Assembly (NCBI GenBank): GCA_003165615.1 | Contig: PLWR01000734.1 | Coordinates: 1 to 6,067 of the forward strand | Direction: 5' to 3' | DNA length: 6,067 bases | Origin: Acidobacteriota bacterium | GTDB lineage: Bacteria; Acidobacteriota; Terriglobia; UBA7540 | Shown: piece by piece, positions 1-5,634 of the stretch | How the letters are laid out: every line of letters begins with the position of its first letter | Numbering within the stretch: position 1 is the first letter of the stretch | The notes under the pieces: generated by a model | Told to the model about the DNA's origin: nothing | Database searches by the model: none | Seen by the model: the letters and a program-made list of their open reading frames with translations, nothing else | Position numbers and translations under genes: made by a program

Positions 1-28
1 GCGGTTCGCGAACCGCCCCTACGAGCCA
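1..28. repeat. Edge-truncated intergenic inverted repeat (REP-like hairpin)
   Basis: Bases 1-16 are a perfect palindrome (GCGGTTCG/CGAACCGC). They are followed by CCCTACGAG, and the CCCCTAC flank would pair with GTAGGGG if that lies just left of the window. Hairpins of the form GTAGGGGCGG...CCGCCCCTAC are a common dispersed intergenic element in several GC-rich phyla, so the window probably starts inside one. The dyad is seen directly; its membership of a dispersed repeat family is an inference from recall. It could form a cruciform or an RNA hairpin, but no T-tract follows on the plus strand, so I do not call it a terminator. Confidence 0.5.
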
Positions 29-190
29 GGTTTGGATATTGCGGCCAGATTAGGGCGTGCCAGTGGTCTGGCATCAAGACATAGCCGCAAAGCAGAAATC
101 CCAGCCGTCGCCGTGAAGCCTCCAGCACGTCGATAAGCAATCCGTATTCACATTCGTTGAATCGCCTGATCCGCGGGCGAGCCCTGCCAC

Positions 191-254
191 GCAATTTCCT
201 ACCGGTAGGAAATTGCCCGCGGGAATTGTAAAATTTTTTCCTACCGGCAGGAAA
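191..254. promoter_or_regulatory. Pair of related palindromes around TTTCCTACCGG, operator-like
   Basis: The first copy, 191-216, is a perfect 26-bp palindrome: left arm GCAATTTCCTACC, right arm GGTAGGAAATTGC, no loop. The second, 237-254, is an 18-bp dyad with left arm TTTCCTACC and right arm GGCAGGAAA, carrying one mismatched pair. Their dyad centres (203/204 and 245/246) are 42 bp apart, about four turns of B-DNA, so a dimeric protein on each would sit on the same face. This fits two operators for one repressor acting cooperatively. Which gene they would control is unclear, since no good gene starts close by on either strand. They could instead be a dispersed palindromic repeat. Confidence 0.45.
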
Positions 255-270
255 TTCCGCAAGAATTCTA

Positions 271-289
271 TTGACAACATATGTTGCCA
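271..289 (+). promoter_or_regulatory. Dyad overlapping a consensus -35 hexamer
   Basis: TTGACA, an exact sigma-70 -35 hexamer, lies at 271-276. It overlaps an 18-bp dyad at 272-289 (TGaCAACAT/ATGTTGcCA, one mismatched pair) with a perfect 12-bp core CAACATATGTTG at 275-286. The -10 position at 16-18 bp spacing (293-300, CGCTAGCC) is a poor match to TATAAT. The dyad therefore stands out more than the promoter. It lies 35 bp, centre to centre, from the second TTTCCTACCGG palindrome, which suggests a compound control region. No gene on the plus strand begins within a plausible distance. Confidence 0.25.
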
Positions 290-355
290 TGGCGCTAGCC
301 TTAGAGGGTGGGGATAGGCGCCCTGCTCGGGCCGGTTAAGCCCGTGAAAAGTACC

Positions 356-618
356 CCTGGATGCCACGATATGTATGAAAACACAGGAACTTATAGGAAA
401 TCAAGACGATTTGCCCGACATTGTATCTTGCTGATGGAAAAGGGTTTAGCATTCAGTGGCGGACTCCGAGCCTGAAATCAGAGCAACTAAAAATAGGGGA
501 TGATCCCACGATGTGATTGAAAATAAAGAGATAGAGAAGTGACATTTTGGATAATCTCACGATGTTTATAGAAACAAATGGCTTAAATTTATGAACCCAC
601 GATGTTTATGAAACTAAA
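356..618 (+). repeat. Four degenerate direct copies of a ~30-bp CACGATG element
   Basis: The copies sit at about 356-385, 498-527, 549-578 and 589-618. The shared core is CACGATG (CACGATA in the first), followed by roughly TTTATGAAAC and an A-rich tail. Copies two and three match at 22 of 30 positions by eye, and both begin GGAT(G/A)ATC. Copies three and four share CACGATGTTTAT and then GAAAC, and contain a small GTTT...AAAC dyad. Core-to-core distances are 142, 51 and 40 bp, so this is not a regular tandem or CRISPR array. The copies coincide with the AT-rich stretch. They could be protein-binding sites, decayed ends of mobile elements, or relics of an iteron-like region; the sequence does not decide. 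Confidence 0.5.
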
Positions 619-838
619 GCTACTTAGATCAAGCCGACGAACCAGAAAGACGATCGGGACTACCGTCGAAAGCCTTCGAGCGAACGCAAGCCAAGAATTC
701 GTGCAAGGTTATGACGGACCGGGTAGCCGAGTGCCTCGATGCGGACATCATCCTGCCGGCATCCTTGGTGAAGCCGGAATACCAGGGCCCGTGCCGGGCT
801 AAAGGGCGGCGCTACATTCAAAATGGGACACGGCCGCA

Positions 839-869
839 ATTTGCGCAAATCAGCAAATGGGGGTATAAT
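839..869 (+). promoter_or_regulatory. Candidate promoter of the acyl-transfer cluster, with dyad on the -35
   Basis: TATAAT at 864-869 matches the sigma-70 -10 consensus exactly. TTGCGC at 841-846 stands 17 bp upstream and matches the TTG half of the -35. A perfect 12-bp palindrome, ATTTGCGCAAAT at 839-850, covers the -35 element, as expected for a repressor operator. Transcription would start near 876 and run rightward into the first SGNH gene, leaving a 5' leader of about 210 nt. This is the best promoter I see upstream of 1086. Whether this phylum uses such a sigma factor here is not shown by the sequence. Confidence 0.4.
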
Positions 870-877
870 CAGTCAAT

Positions 878-1036
878 TTATTTTGAGGGCATTTTGCCGC
901 GAACGAAATTGATAGCGTCAAGGAAGACGGCCTTGAGCATCTTTTCATAGCTTAGTTCGTGGGTCCGTAGGAATTGGCGAACGCAGAACCTGAACCTGGC
1001 ATAATAGTTATCCGGTTTGAAATCAATGATTTTCAT
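878..1036 (-). CDS. Small hypothetical ORF, 52 aa
   Basis: A complete frame on the minus strand runs from ATG at 1036 to TAA at 880-878; an in-frame TGA lies two codons before the ATG. The product begins MKIIDFKPDNYYARFRF and continues with HELSYEKMLKAVFLDAINF before ending in MPSK. It is rich in aromatic and charged residues, is balanced in composition, and has helix-like hydrophobic spacing in its second half. Phenylalanine is coded only by TTC, which looks like coding sequence rather than chance. There is no signal peptide or membrane segment. The ribosome binding site is weak (GTGAG just before the start), and any promoter would lie inside the neighbouring gene. I recognise no family. It may be a real small protein, the relic of a larger gene, or chance. 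It is antisense to the leader of the cluster. Confidence 0.35.
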   Translation of the reverse strand: MKIIDFKPDNYYARFRFCVRQFLRTHELSYEKMLKAVFLDAINFVRGKMPSK

Positions 1037-1063
1037 CGCTCACGAAGCGATGGGGTGTACCCC
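1034..1063 (+). promoter_or_regulatory. Two adjacent small hairpins in the leader of the first SGNH gene
   Basis: CATCGCT (1034-1040) pairs with AGCGATG (1046-1052) around the loop CACGA. Next to it, GGGG (1052-1055) pairs with CCCC (1060-1063) around TGTA; the two stems share G1052. They end about 10 nt before the Shine-Dalgarno sequence. They could be a dyad for a DNA-binding protein or a weak translation-control structure in the mRNA. No T-tract follows, so a terminator is unlikely. The first stem contains the start codon of the minus-strand small ORF. Confidence 0.3.
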
Positions 1064-1073
1064 TGAGGCCTTC

Positions 1074-1080
1074 GAGGTGA
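1074..1080 (+). promoter_or_regulatory. Strong Shine-Dalgarno sequence for the first SGNH gene
   Basis: GAGGTGA matches the anti-Shine-Dalgarno end of 16S rRNA over seven bases and lies 5 nt before the ATG at 1086. It fixes the start of the first SGNH gene. No comparably good site precedes the three downstream genes, which fits translation initiated mainly at the head of the operon and coupled onward. Confidence 0.75.
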
Positions 1081-1085
1081 ATTGA

Positions 1086-2609
1086 ATGAGGTTGATTGCC
1101 GGGGTTTATTCCCGGGTTCCTAAGTTCTTACGACAGCGGGAGCTGATCCGGCTGATGCTTTTTGTGCCGGTCCTGATCCTGGGGATTTTGGGCGCGGCGA
1201 AGTGGTGCTCGCCTGACGGGGCTCCACCCCAACCTATTGATTCCTTTGTGCTTTCATTGCGCTCCCTGGAGACACTGCACGCGGGGAAGGTCCGCGTGCT
1301 GCATTTCGGCGATTCCCACATTGCTTCTGACACCGAAAGCGCCGTCGTGCGGTCTGCCCTGCAAAGCCGGTTCGGCGACGGCGGCCTTGGCTTGGTACTT
1401 CCCTGGGGCGGCCCCCACATCTACACCGGGAACTTCACGTTCGGGAACACCTACGGCTGGCAGCGCTCTCATCCGTCTTACAACAGCCCCATCGAAGACA
1501 CTGGTCTTTCATTGAGTTACATCGAAGCCGAGTCCCCCAATCAGAGTGTGTGGATCGAGGCGACGGGGAGTGAGTTCCGGGTCGATTACCTGGCACAACC
1601 GGGTGGAGGCGCAGCCGAATTCCTGCTCGACGGCGTATCCCTTGGGCAGAAAAGGATGAGCGCTGATGTTCCGCAAATGCAGGTGGCCCGCTTCCAGGCG
1701 CCAAGTCCCGATGCTCCCCATCGGTTTGAGATTCGAACCCTGGATTCCGGCTTGGTGCGGATTCTTGGTGTTTCAGTGGAAAAAGCCTCGCCGGGGGTGA
1801 TCTACAGCGCTCTGGGATTGGTGGGCGCGCGGGCGGAATACGTGTTGAAATGCCGCGAGGAAACCTTCGCTGCGCAAATCTCCGCCGAGCAACCCGACCT
1901 GGTCATATTGGGCTATGGAACCAACGAAAGCAGCGGGTCCTATCTCGATGAGAACGCTTACGAAACCGCCCTCTCCACAATCCTTTCGCGCATCCATCGC
2001 GCCGCCCCCTCGGCATTGGTTATCCTTCTCACTCCCGCCGACCGTGGCGACAGCCGCCCCGGCCAGGCACAGCGCATCCAGCAGATTTTGCAGGAAGTCA
2101 TCGCCGCGCAGCGGGAGGTGGCCTGGAGGGATGGAGCTATCCTGATCGACCTGCACACAGCGATGGGCGGCCCGGGATCCGCCGAACATTGGGCTAGCGT
2201 TCAGCCCCCGCTGGCACGCCCGGACATGACGCACTTCACCAACGAGGGTTACAACCTGCTTGGCCGTTATATCGCGGGCGGAATCATGAAATTGTACGAT
2301 TCGGGGCCGGATGCTGTGGGTTCCTCTTCACTGGAAGGGAAAAAGCATCCCGGCGAGCTTCTGCCTCCACTCTATTCCGGGATGACCGGCAACGCCACTC
2401 TATCCGCAGCGTCGCATGGGGGATTTTCACCCGAACCTTCTTCCTCATCCGCGGAAATTTATTATTTCCTCCAGAATGATGGCCAACTTATTGTAACCAA
2501 CGATCTTTCCACATTTGATGCCCGCCAGGGCCGGGTCATTAGCGCTGAGGAAGCAGGATGTTTGTTGCGGAGGAAAGCCCCCTCTTGCGATAATACTGCC
2601 CGATGGTAG
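1086..2609 (+). CDS. Membrane-anchored SGNH/GDSL hydrolase-fold protein, Ape1-like (envelope glycan O-acyl esterase or transferase)
   Basis: Of 507 residues, about 22-38 form one hydrophobic segment after a basic N-terminus, so the protein is probably anchored in the inner membrane with its domain in the periplasm. The SGNH catalytic set is complete: GDSH at 75-78 (nucleophile Ser77), GTN at 278-280 (oxyanion Asn280), and D380-M-T-H383 (Asp/His pair). Between blocks one and three, residues about 150-235 look beta-rich, including VDYLAQPGGGAAEFLLDG, recalling the carbohydrate-binding insert of the peptidoglycan O-acetylesterase Ape1. GARAEYV follows it. Residues 404-455 are a Ser/Pro/Gly-rich linker, and 456-507 form an extra tail missing from the neighbouring paralogue. 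By family, it should add or remove O-acyl (acetyl) groups on an envelope polymer; direction and substrate are inferred. The start is fixed by the GAGGTGA site. The 3' end overlaps the next gene by 7 bp. Confidence 0.88.
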   Translation: MRLIAGVYSRVPKFLRQRELIRLMLFVPVLILGILGAAKWCSPDGAPPQPIDSFVLSLRSLETLHAGKVRVLHFGDSHIASDTESAVVRSALQSRFGDGGLGLVLPWGGPHIYTGNFTFGNTYGWQRSHPSYNSPIEDTGLSLSYIEAESPNQSVWIEATGSEFRVDYLAQPGGGAAEFLLDGVSLGQKRMSADVPQMQVARFQAPSPDAPHRFEIRTLDSGLVRILGVSVEKASPGVIYSALGLVGARAEYVLKCREETFAAQISAEQPDLVILGYGTNESSGSYLDENAYETALSTILSRIHRAAPSALVILLTPADRGDSRPGQAQRIQQILQEVIAAQREVAWRDGAILIDLHTAMGGPGSAEHWASVQPPLARPDMTHFTNEGYNLLGRYIAGGIMKLYDSGPDAVGSSSLEGKKHPGELLPPLYSGMTGNATLSAASHGGFSPEPSSSSAEIYYFLQNDGQLIVTNDLSTFDARQGRVISAEEAGCLLRRKAPSCDNTARW

Positions 2610-4159
2610 TCATGGGGCGATCAATTTGGCGTGGGTCTGTAGTTGGGATCGCTGCCATTCTCTTCCTCGCGGTCAACATTCAGTTGAGCCGCACCTGCGC
2701 TGCTTTTGATACCACCACCGCCGCACAGCAAAGCGCTTCCACTAAATCCAAAAAGAAAAAGACCGCGCGGCGCACTCGTTCCAAGCCAAAACCACTGAAG
2801 CCCGTTCCCTTGAGCGCGCTCAAACCCGTGCCCATCGAAACGGGGGAGTCAGACCAGAATCCCTTGGAAACTTTCTTTCAGGCGCTGGCGAATATCGAAG
2901 CCTCGACGCCTGATGCGCCGCAACCGCCCGTGGTGCACATCATCCACTTTGGGGATTCCCACGTGGCCTCGGACTACTGGGCGGGCGTATTGCGGGAAAG
3001 ACTCCAGGAGCGCTATGGAGATGCCGGCCCCGGCTTCGTCCTCCCCGGCCGGCCTTGGCCAACCATCCGCTATGCGGAAGCCAAATCTCTGGATGGACAG
3101 GGCTGGCGCACCGATGGCCTTCGGTACGTTGAAAATGATGGCATGGTGGGGCTGGGCGGAATGAGCCTGGAGAGCTATCGTGAGGCAAGTCCCGCCTCGG
3201 CCCTCGCGTCTTTTTCGCAATTTCAAATTCTCGCCGCCACCAGTCCCGGCAACGCTTGCTTGCAGGTTCAAATTGATGATTTGGATTTTCACGACCTCAC
3301 TTCGCACACGGAACACATAGTGCCGAACGCCGCTCCTGAGGCCCCATCCACCTTGGTCCCCGAACCGAGCAGCAAGTCCCTGGGTGGTGGCGCGGGGGAT
3401 CCGCCCGCTTCCCCGGCTCCCGTAACTCCCGTGAAGCGCAGCAAAAAGCGCCGCAAGACCACGCCTCCCGTACCGCCGTTTCGACCGTGGCCGACGGATT
3501 CCCCTCTCGATCTCCTTGAGCTTTCCAACTCCGCGCCACTGGCCGCTGGTCCCCACCAGATCTCCATCCGCAGTGATTGTGGAGGTCAGGCGCGCGTGCT
3601 GGGTCTGGAGCTCTACAGCGGTTCCAAAGGCATTCTTTACGACACCGATGGCGTGAATGGGGCGCGTTTGGCGGATTTGGAGAAACCCCTGCCCGCGCTG
3701 CGGAAGGCGCTGCTGAAGCAATCGCAGCCCACCTTGATTATCGTATCGTACGGCACCAATGATATTGGAACCAAGGGATTCACCGCCGGCGATTACGAGG
3801 AGAGAGCCTTTCAGATCTTGAGCAAGCTCAAGGAGGATGCCGGCGACGCTTCCATCCTGGTGACCGGCCCGACCGATCGTGGCAGCCCGCGAAAGAAGAC
3901 TCGAGCCATCATTCAAGCGGGGCAATCGGCTCTTCAACCTGCCCTGCGCAAGGCGGCGCTGCGTGCGGGCTGCGCTTACTGGGATCAGCAGGCCGCCATG
4001 GGAGGCCCCGGCGCCATGACGCGATGGGTGCGGGCGGGTCTGGCCAACTACGACTATGTGCATTTTTCCGGACTGGGCTATAAGAAACTGGCCGACATGC
4101 TCTACGATCAGCTCATGGTGGAGTATGGTAAGTTTCAAAAGGCTGACCCGTCGCAGTAG
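2603..4159 (+). CDS. Secreted SGNH/GDSL hydrolase-fold protein, Ape1-like, with basic proline-rich inserts
   Basis: The product has 518 residues. Residues 10-34 look like a signal peptide (hydrophobic GIAAILFLAV, possible cleavage after TCAA), so it acts in the periplasm or outside. A lysine/arginine/proline-rich stretch (49-75) precedes the catalytic domain. Motifs are GDSH at 117-120 (Ser119), GTND at 384-387 (Asn386) and D484-Y-V-H487. It shares with the upstream protein FGDSH(I/V)ASD, the GAR motif before block three, GTN, (P)xDRG and MGGPG, so the two are paralogues. A second basic, proline-rich run (about 236-300, including KRSKKRRK) interrupts the inserted beta-rich segment. The likely role is esterase or transferase on an envelope glycan, favouring peptidoglycan O-acetyl groups (inference). 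The ATG at 2603 overlaps the upstream stop, so translational coupling is likely. ATG at 2612 is an alternative start; neither has a good ribosome binding site. Confidence 0.88.
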   Translation: MVVMGRSIWRGSVVGIAAILFLAVNIQLSRTCAAFDTTTAAQQSASTKSKKKKTARRTRSKPKPLKPVPLSALKPVPIETGESDQNPLETFFQALANIEASTPDAPQPPVVHIIHFGDSHVASDYWAGVLRERLQERYGDAGPGFVLPGRPWPTIRYAEAKSLDGQGWRTDGLRYVENDGMVGLGGMSLESYREASPASALASFSQFQILAATSPGNACLQVQIDDLDFHDLTSHTEHIVPNAAPEAPSTLVPEPSSKSLGGGAGDPPASPAPVTPVKRSKKRRKTTPPVPPFRPWPTDSPLDLLELSNSAPLAAGPHQISIRSDCGGQARVLGLELYSGSKGILYDTDGVNGARLADLEKPLPALRKALLKQSQPTLIIVSYGTNDIGTKGFTAGDYEERAFQILSKLKEDAGDASILVTGPTDRGSPRKKTRAIIQAGQSALQPALRKAALRAGCAYWDQQAAMGGPGAMTRWVRAGLANYDYVHFSGLGYKKLADMLYDQLMVEYGKFQKADPSQ

Positions 4160-4197
4160 AATTATCTTTATCCTGAATATCCCGCAGGCAATGGTTT

Positions 4198-5625
4198 ATG
4201 GCACTCGTTGAACCGGTCTTTCTCCTGTTTGCTCTGATTGCCTGTCTGCTTTATCGCTGCACCTCGCGGTATGATTCCCTTCGGCCCTTCGTGCTGGTGG
4301 CGCTTTCCCTCTTTTTCTATTCCACGTGGAACCCGTGGTATTGCCTGCCTATCACCGTCACGGCGCTTCTGGATTACAACACCTCATGGCTGCTGGTGCG
4401 CACGGAGAACGCGCGGAAGCGCAGCCTGCTGCTCTCGACGGACATCCTGTTGAACCTCAGCATTCTTGCCGTCTTCAAGTATTTCAACTTTTTGCACGAT
4501 AACGCCGCGCCGTTCTACACGTTCTTTGGACGTACGTTGCCCCCCGCGCCTTTCCGCGTGGTCTTCATGGTGGGAATTTCCTTTTACACATTCCAGTCGA
4601 TGAGCTACGTGATCGACGTCTACCGGGGCGAGCAGAAACCGGCGCGGGGGTTCATGGAATATTTCGCCTTCGTTTCTTTCTTTCCCACCCTGCTTGCCGG
4701 CCCCATCACTCGCGCCCGCGTTCTTCTGACGCAATTGCAGGCGCCACCCGGCGCGCTTACCGACGAGCAGGGCAGCAGGGCATTGATGATGATCGCGCGC
4801 GGCTTCATCAAGAAGCTGGTGTTTGCCGACTACCTCTCCGTCAACCTGGTGGATCGCGCCTTTGAGCTGCCCCGCATGTTTTCCTCGCTTGAAATCCTGA
4901 TCGCGGTGTATGCCTTCGCTGTGCAGATCTATTGCGACTTCTCCGGCTACAGCGACATCGCCATCGGCGTGGCGCAATTGCTGGGCTTCCGCCTGCCCGA
5001 CAATTTCAACGCTCCTTACCGCTCAGAATCGATGGTGGAATTCTGGCGGCGCTGGCACATTTCGTTTTCTACGTGGCTGCGTGACTATATTTTCTTCGCG
5101 CTCCCTTCCAGCCGGCGCGCGAAGTGGCGGCTCTACTGGAACACGCTGGTCACCTTCGCCCTGGGAGGGATTTGGCATGGCGCGTCGTGGACCTTCCTGA
5201 TTTGGGGATTGCTGCACGGTTTTGGCCTGGCGGTAAATCACGCGGCGGAGGCGCTGTGGCCGCGCCGGGGAAAGCAGCGCCCCAAGCACGTGCTGGTTCG
5301 CATCGCGGGAGTTTTGCTGACGTTCCATTTCGTTTGCATCACCTGGATTTTCTTCCGATGTGACTCCACGCAACAGGCCCTGGAAGTTCTTTCCGGCATC
5401 GCGCGGGGCTCGACGGAGTTGATCAATATTCCGCGGCCCGTGCCCGTACTGTTGGTCTTGGCCCTGTTGGCTCAGTGGCTGCCGGACGACTGGTATCAGC
5501 GCGCTGAGAGTTGGTTTGCGACGTGGCCGGCGACGGCGCAGGCCGCAGCGCTTTCCGGCGTGGCGCTCTTGATCGCCTGGACCAGCCACACGGCGGTTAC
5601 GCAATTTATCTATTTCAAGTTTTGA
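4198..5625 (+). CDS. MBOAT-family membrane O-acyltransferase (AlgI/PatA/DltB type)
   Basis: The 475-residue polytopic protein has many hydrophobic segments, the first at about 5-19 and 29-41. Family landmarks are in order: GISFYTFQSMSYVIDVYRG (126-144), FPTLLAGPITR (162-172), YCDFSGYSDIAIG (245-257), NFNAPYRS (269-276), EFWRRWHISFSTWLRDY (281-297) and GGIWHG (323-328). His327 is the conserved catalytic histidine and His287 the second conserved one. It ends in F-I-Y-F-K-F (470-475), a terminal motif of envelope MBOAT systems. Its length is normal for AlgI/PatA proteins. By family it takes an acyl group, usually acetyl, on the cytoplasmic side and delivers it across the inner membrane to a partner that modifies a periplasmic polymer. 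The adjacent SGNH genes supply such partners. The start is 38 bp after the upstream gene with only a weak ribosome binding site. PatA-like peptidoglycan O-acetylation fits best; alginate- or cellulose-type acetylation remains possible. Confidence 0.93.
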   Translation: MALVEPVFLLFALIACLLYRCTSRYDSLRPFVLVALSLFFYSTWNPWYCLPITVTALLDYNTSWLLVRTENARKRSLLLSTDILLNLSILAVFKYFNFLHDNAAPFYTFFGRTLPPAPFRVVFMVGISFYTFQSMSYVIDVYRGEQKPARGFMEYFAFVSFFPTLLAGPITRARVLLTQLQAPPGALTDEQGSRALMMIARGFIKKLVFADYLSVNLVDRAFELPRMFSSLEILIAVYAFAVQIYCDFSGYSDIAIGVAQLLGFRLPDNFNAPYRSESMVEFWRRWHISFSTWLRDYIFFALPSSRRAKWRLYWNTLVTFALGGIWHGASWTFLIWGLLHGFGLAVNHAAEALWPRRGKQRPKHVLVRIAGVLLTFHFVCITWIFFRCDSTQQALEVLSGIARGSTELINIPRPVPVLLVLALLAQWLPDDWYQRAESWFATWPATAQAAALSGVALLIAWTSHTAVTQFIYFKF

Positions 5626-5634
5626 GCGTTGCGG

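Larger units (their letters stand above)
17..877. other. Long stretch without a convincing gene, rich in dyads and degenerate repeats
   Basis: No open frame here looks like a conserved protein: the short frames have poor composition, lack good ribosome binding sites, and in one case simply translate the palindromes. What it does hold is a small hairpin (58-73, TGCCAG/CTGGCA around TGGT), two related palindromes (191-216, 237-254), a third dyad at 272-289, a stem CGGGC/GCCCG at 328-344, four degenerate CACGATG elements (356-618), and a stem GCCCG/CGGGC at 787-799. The part from about 365 to 650 is clearly more AT-rich than the flanks. This looks like accumulated intergenic repeats and possibly remnants of mobile DNA. 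It could contain an untranslated RNA that I cannot recognise. Confidence 0.5.

Noticed and set aside
328..344. Intrinsic terminator at the CGGGC/GCCCG stem.
   Set aside because: The stem is only five pairs with a 7-nt loop and no T-tract follows on the plus strand. On the minus strand no gene ends nearby.
74..367. Minus-strand ORF of 97 codons.
   Set aside because: Its most regular part (NFLPVG repeated) is only the translation of the two TTTCCTACCGG palindromes, there is no good ribosome binding site, and the rest has no protein-like pattern.
356..618. CRISPR array.
   Set aside because: The repeats are degenerate, the spacings (142, 51, 40 bp) are uneven, and no cas gene is visible.
602..950. 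Overlapping short ORFs (plus 602-802, plus 711-950, minus 660-848).
   Set aside because: They overlap in different frames, have no ribosome binding sites, and have repeat-derived or unbalanced composition. The first merely starts inside a CACGATG element.
2849..4138. Long minus-strand open frame (429 codons) opposite the second SGNH gene.
   Set aside because: It is a shadow frame in GC-rich coding DNA. The plus-strand frame has full SGNH motifs; the minus-strand product is Arg/Gly/His-rich without recognisable domains.
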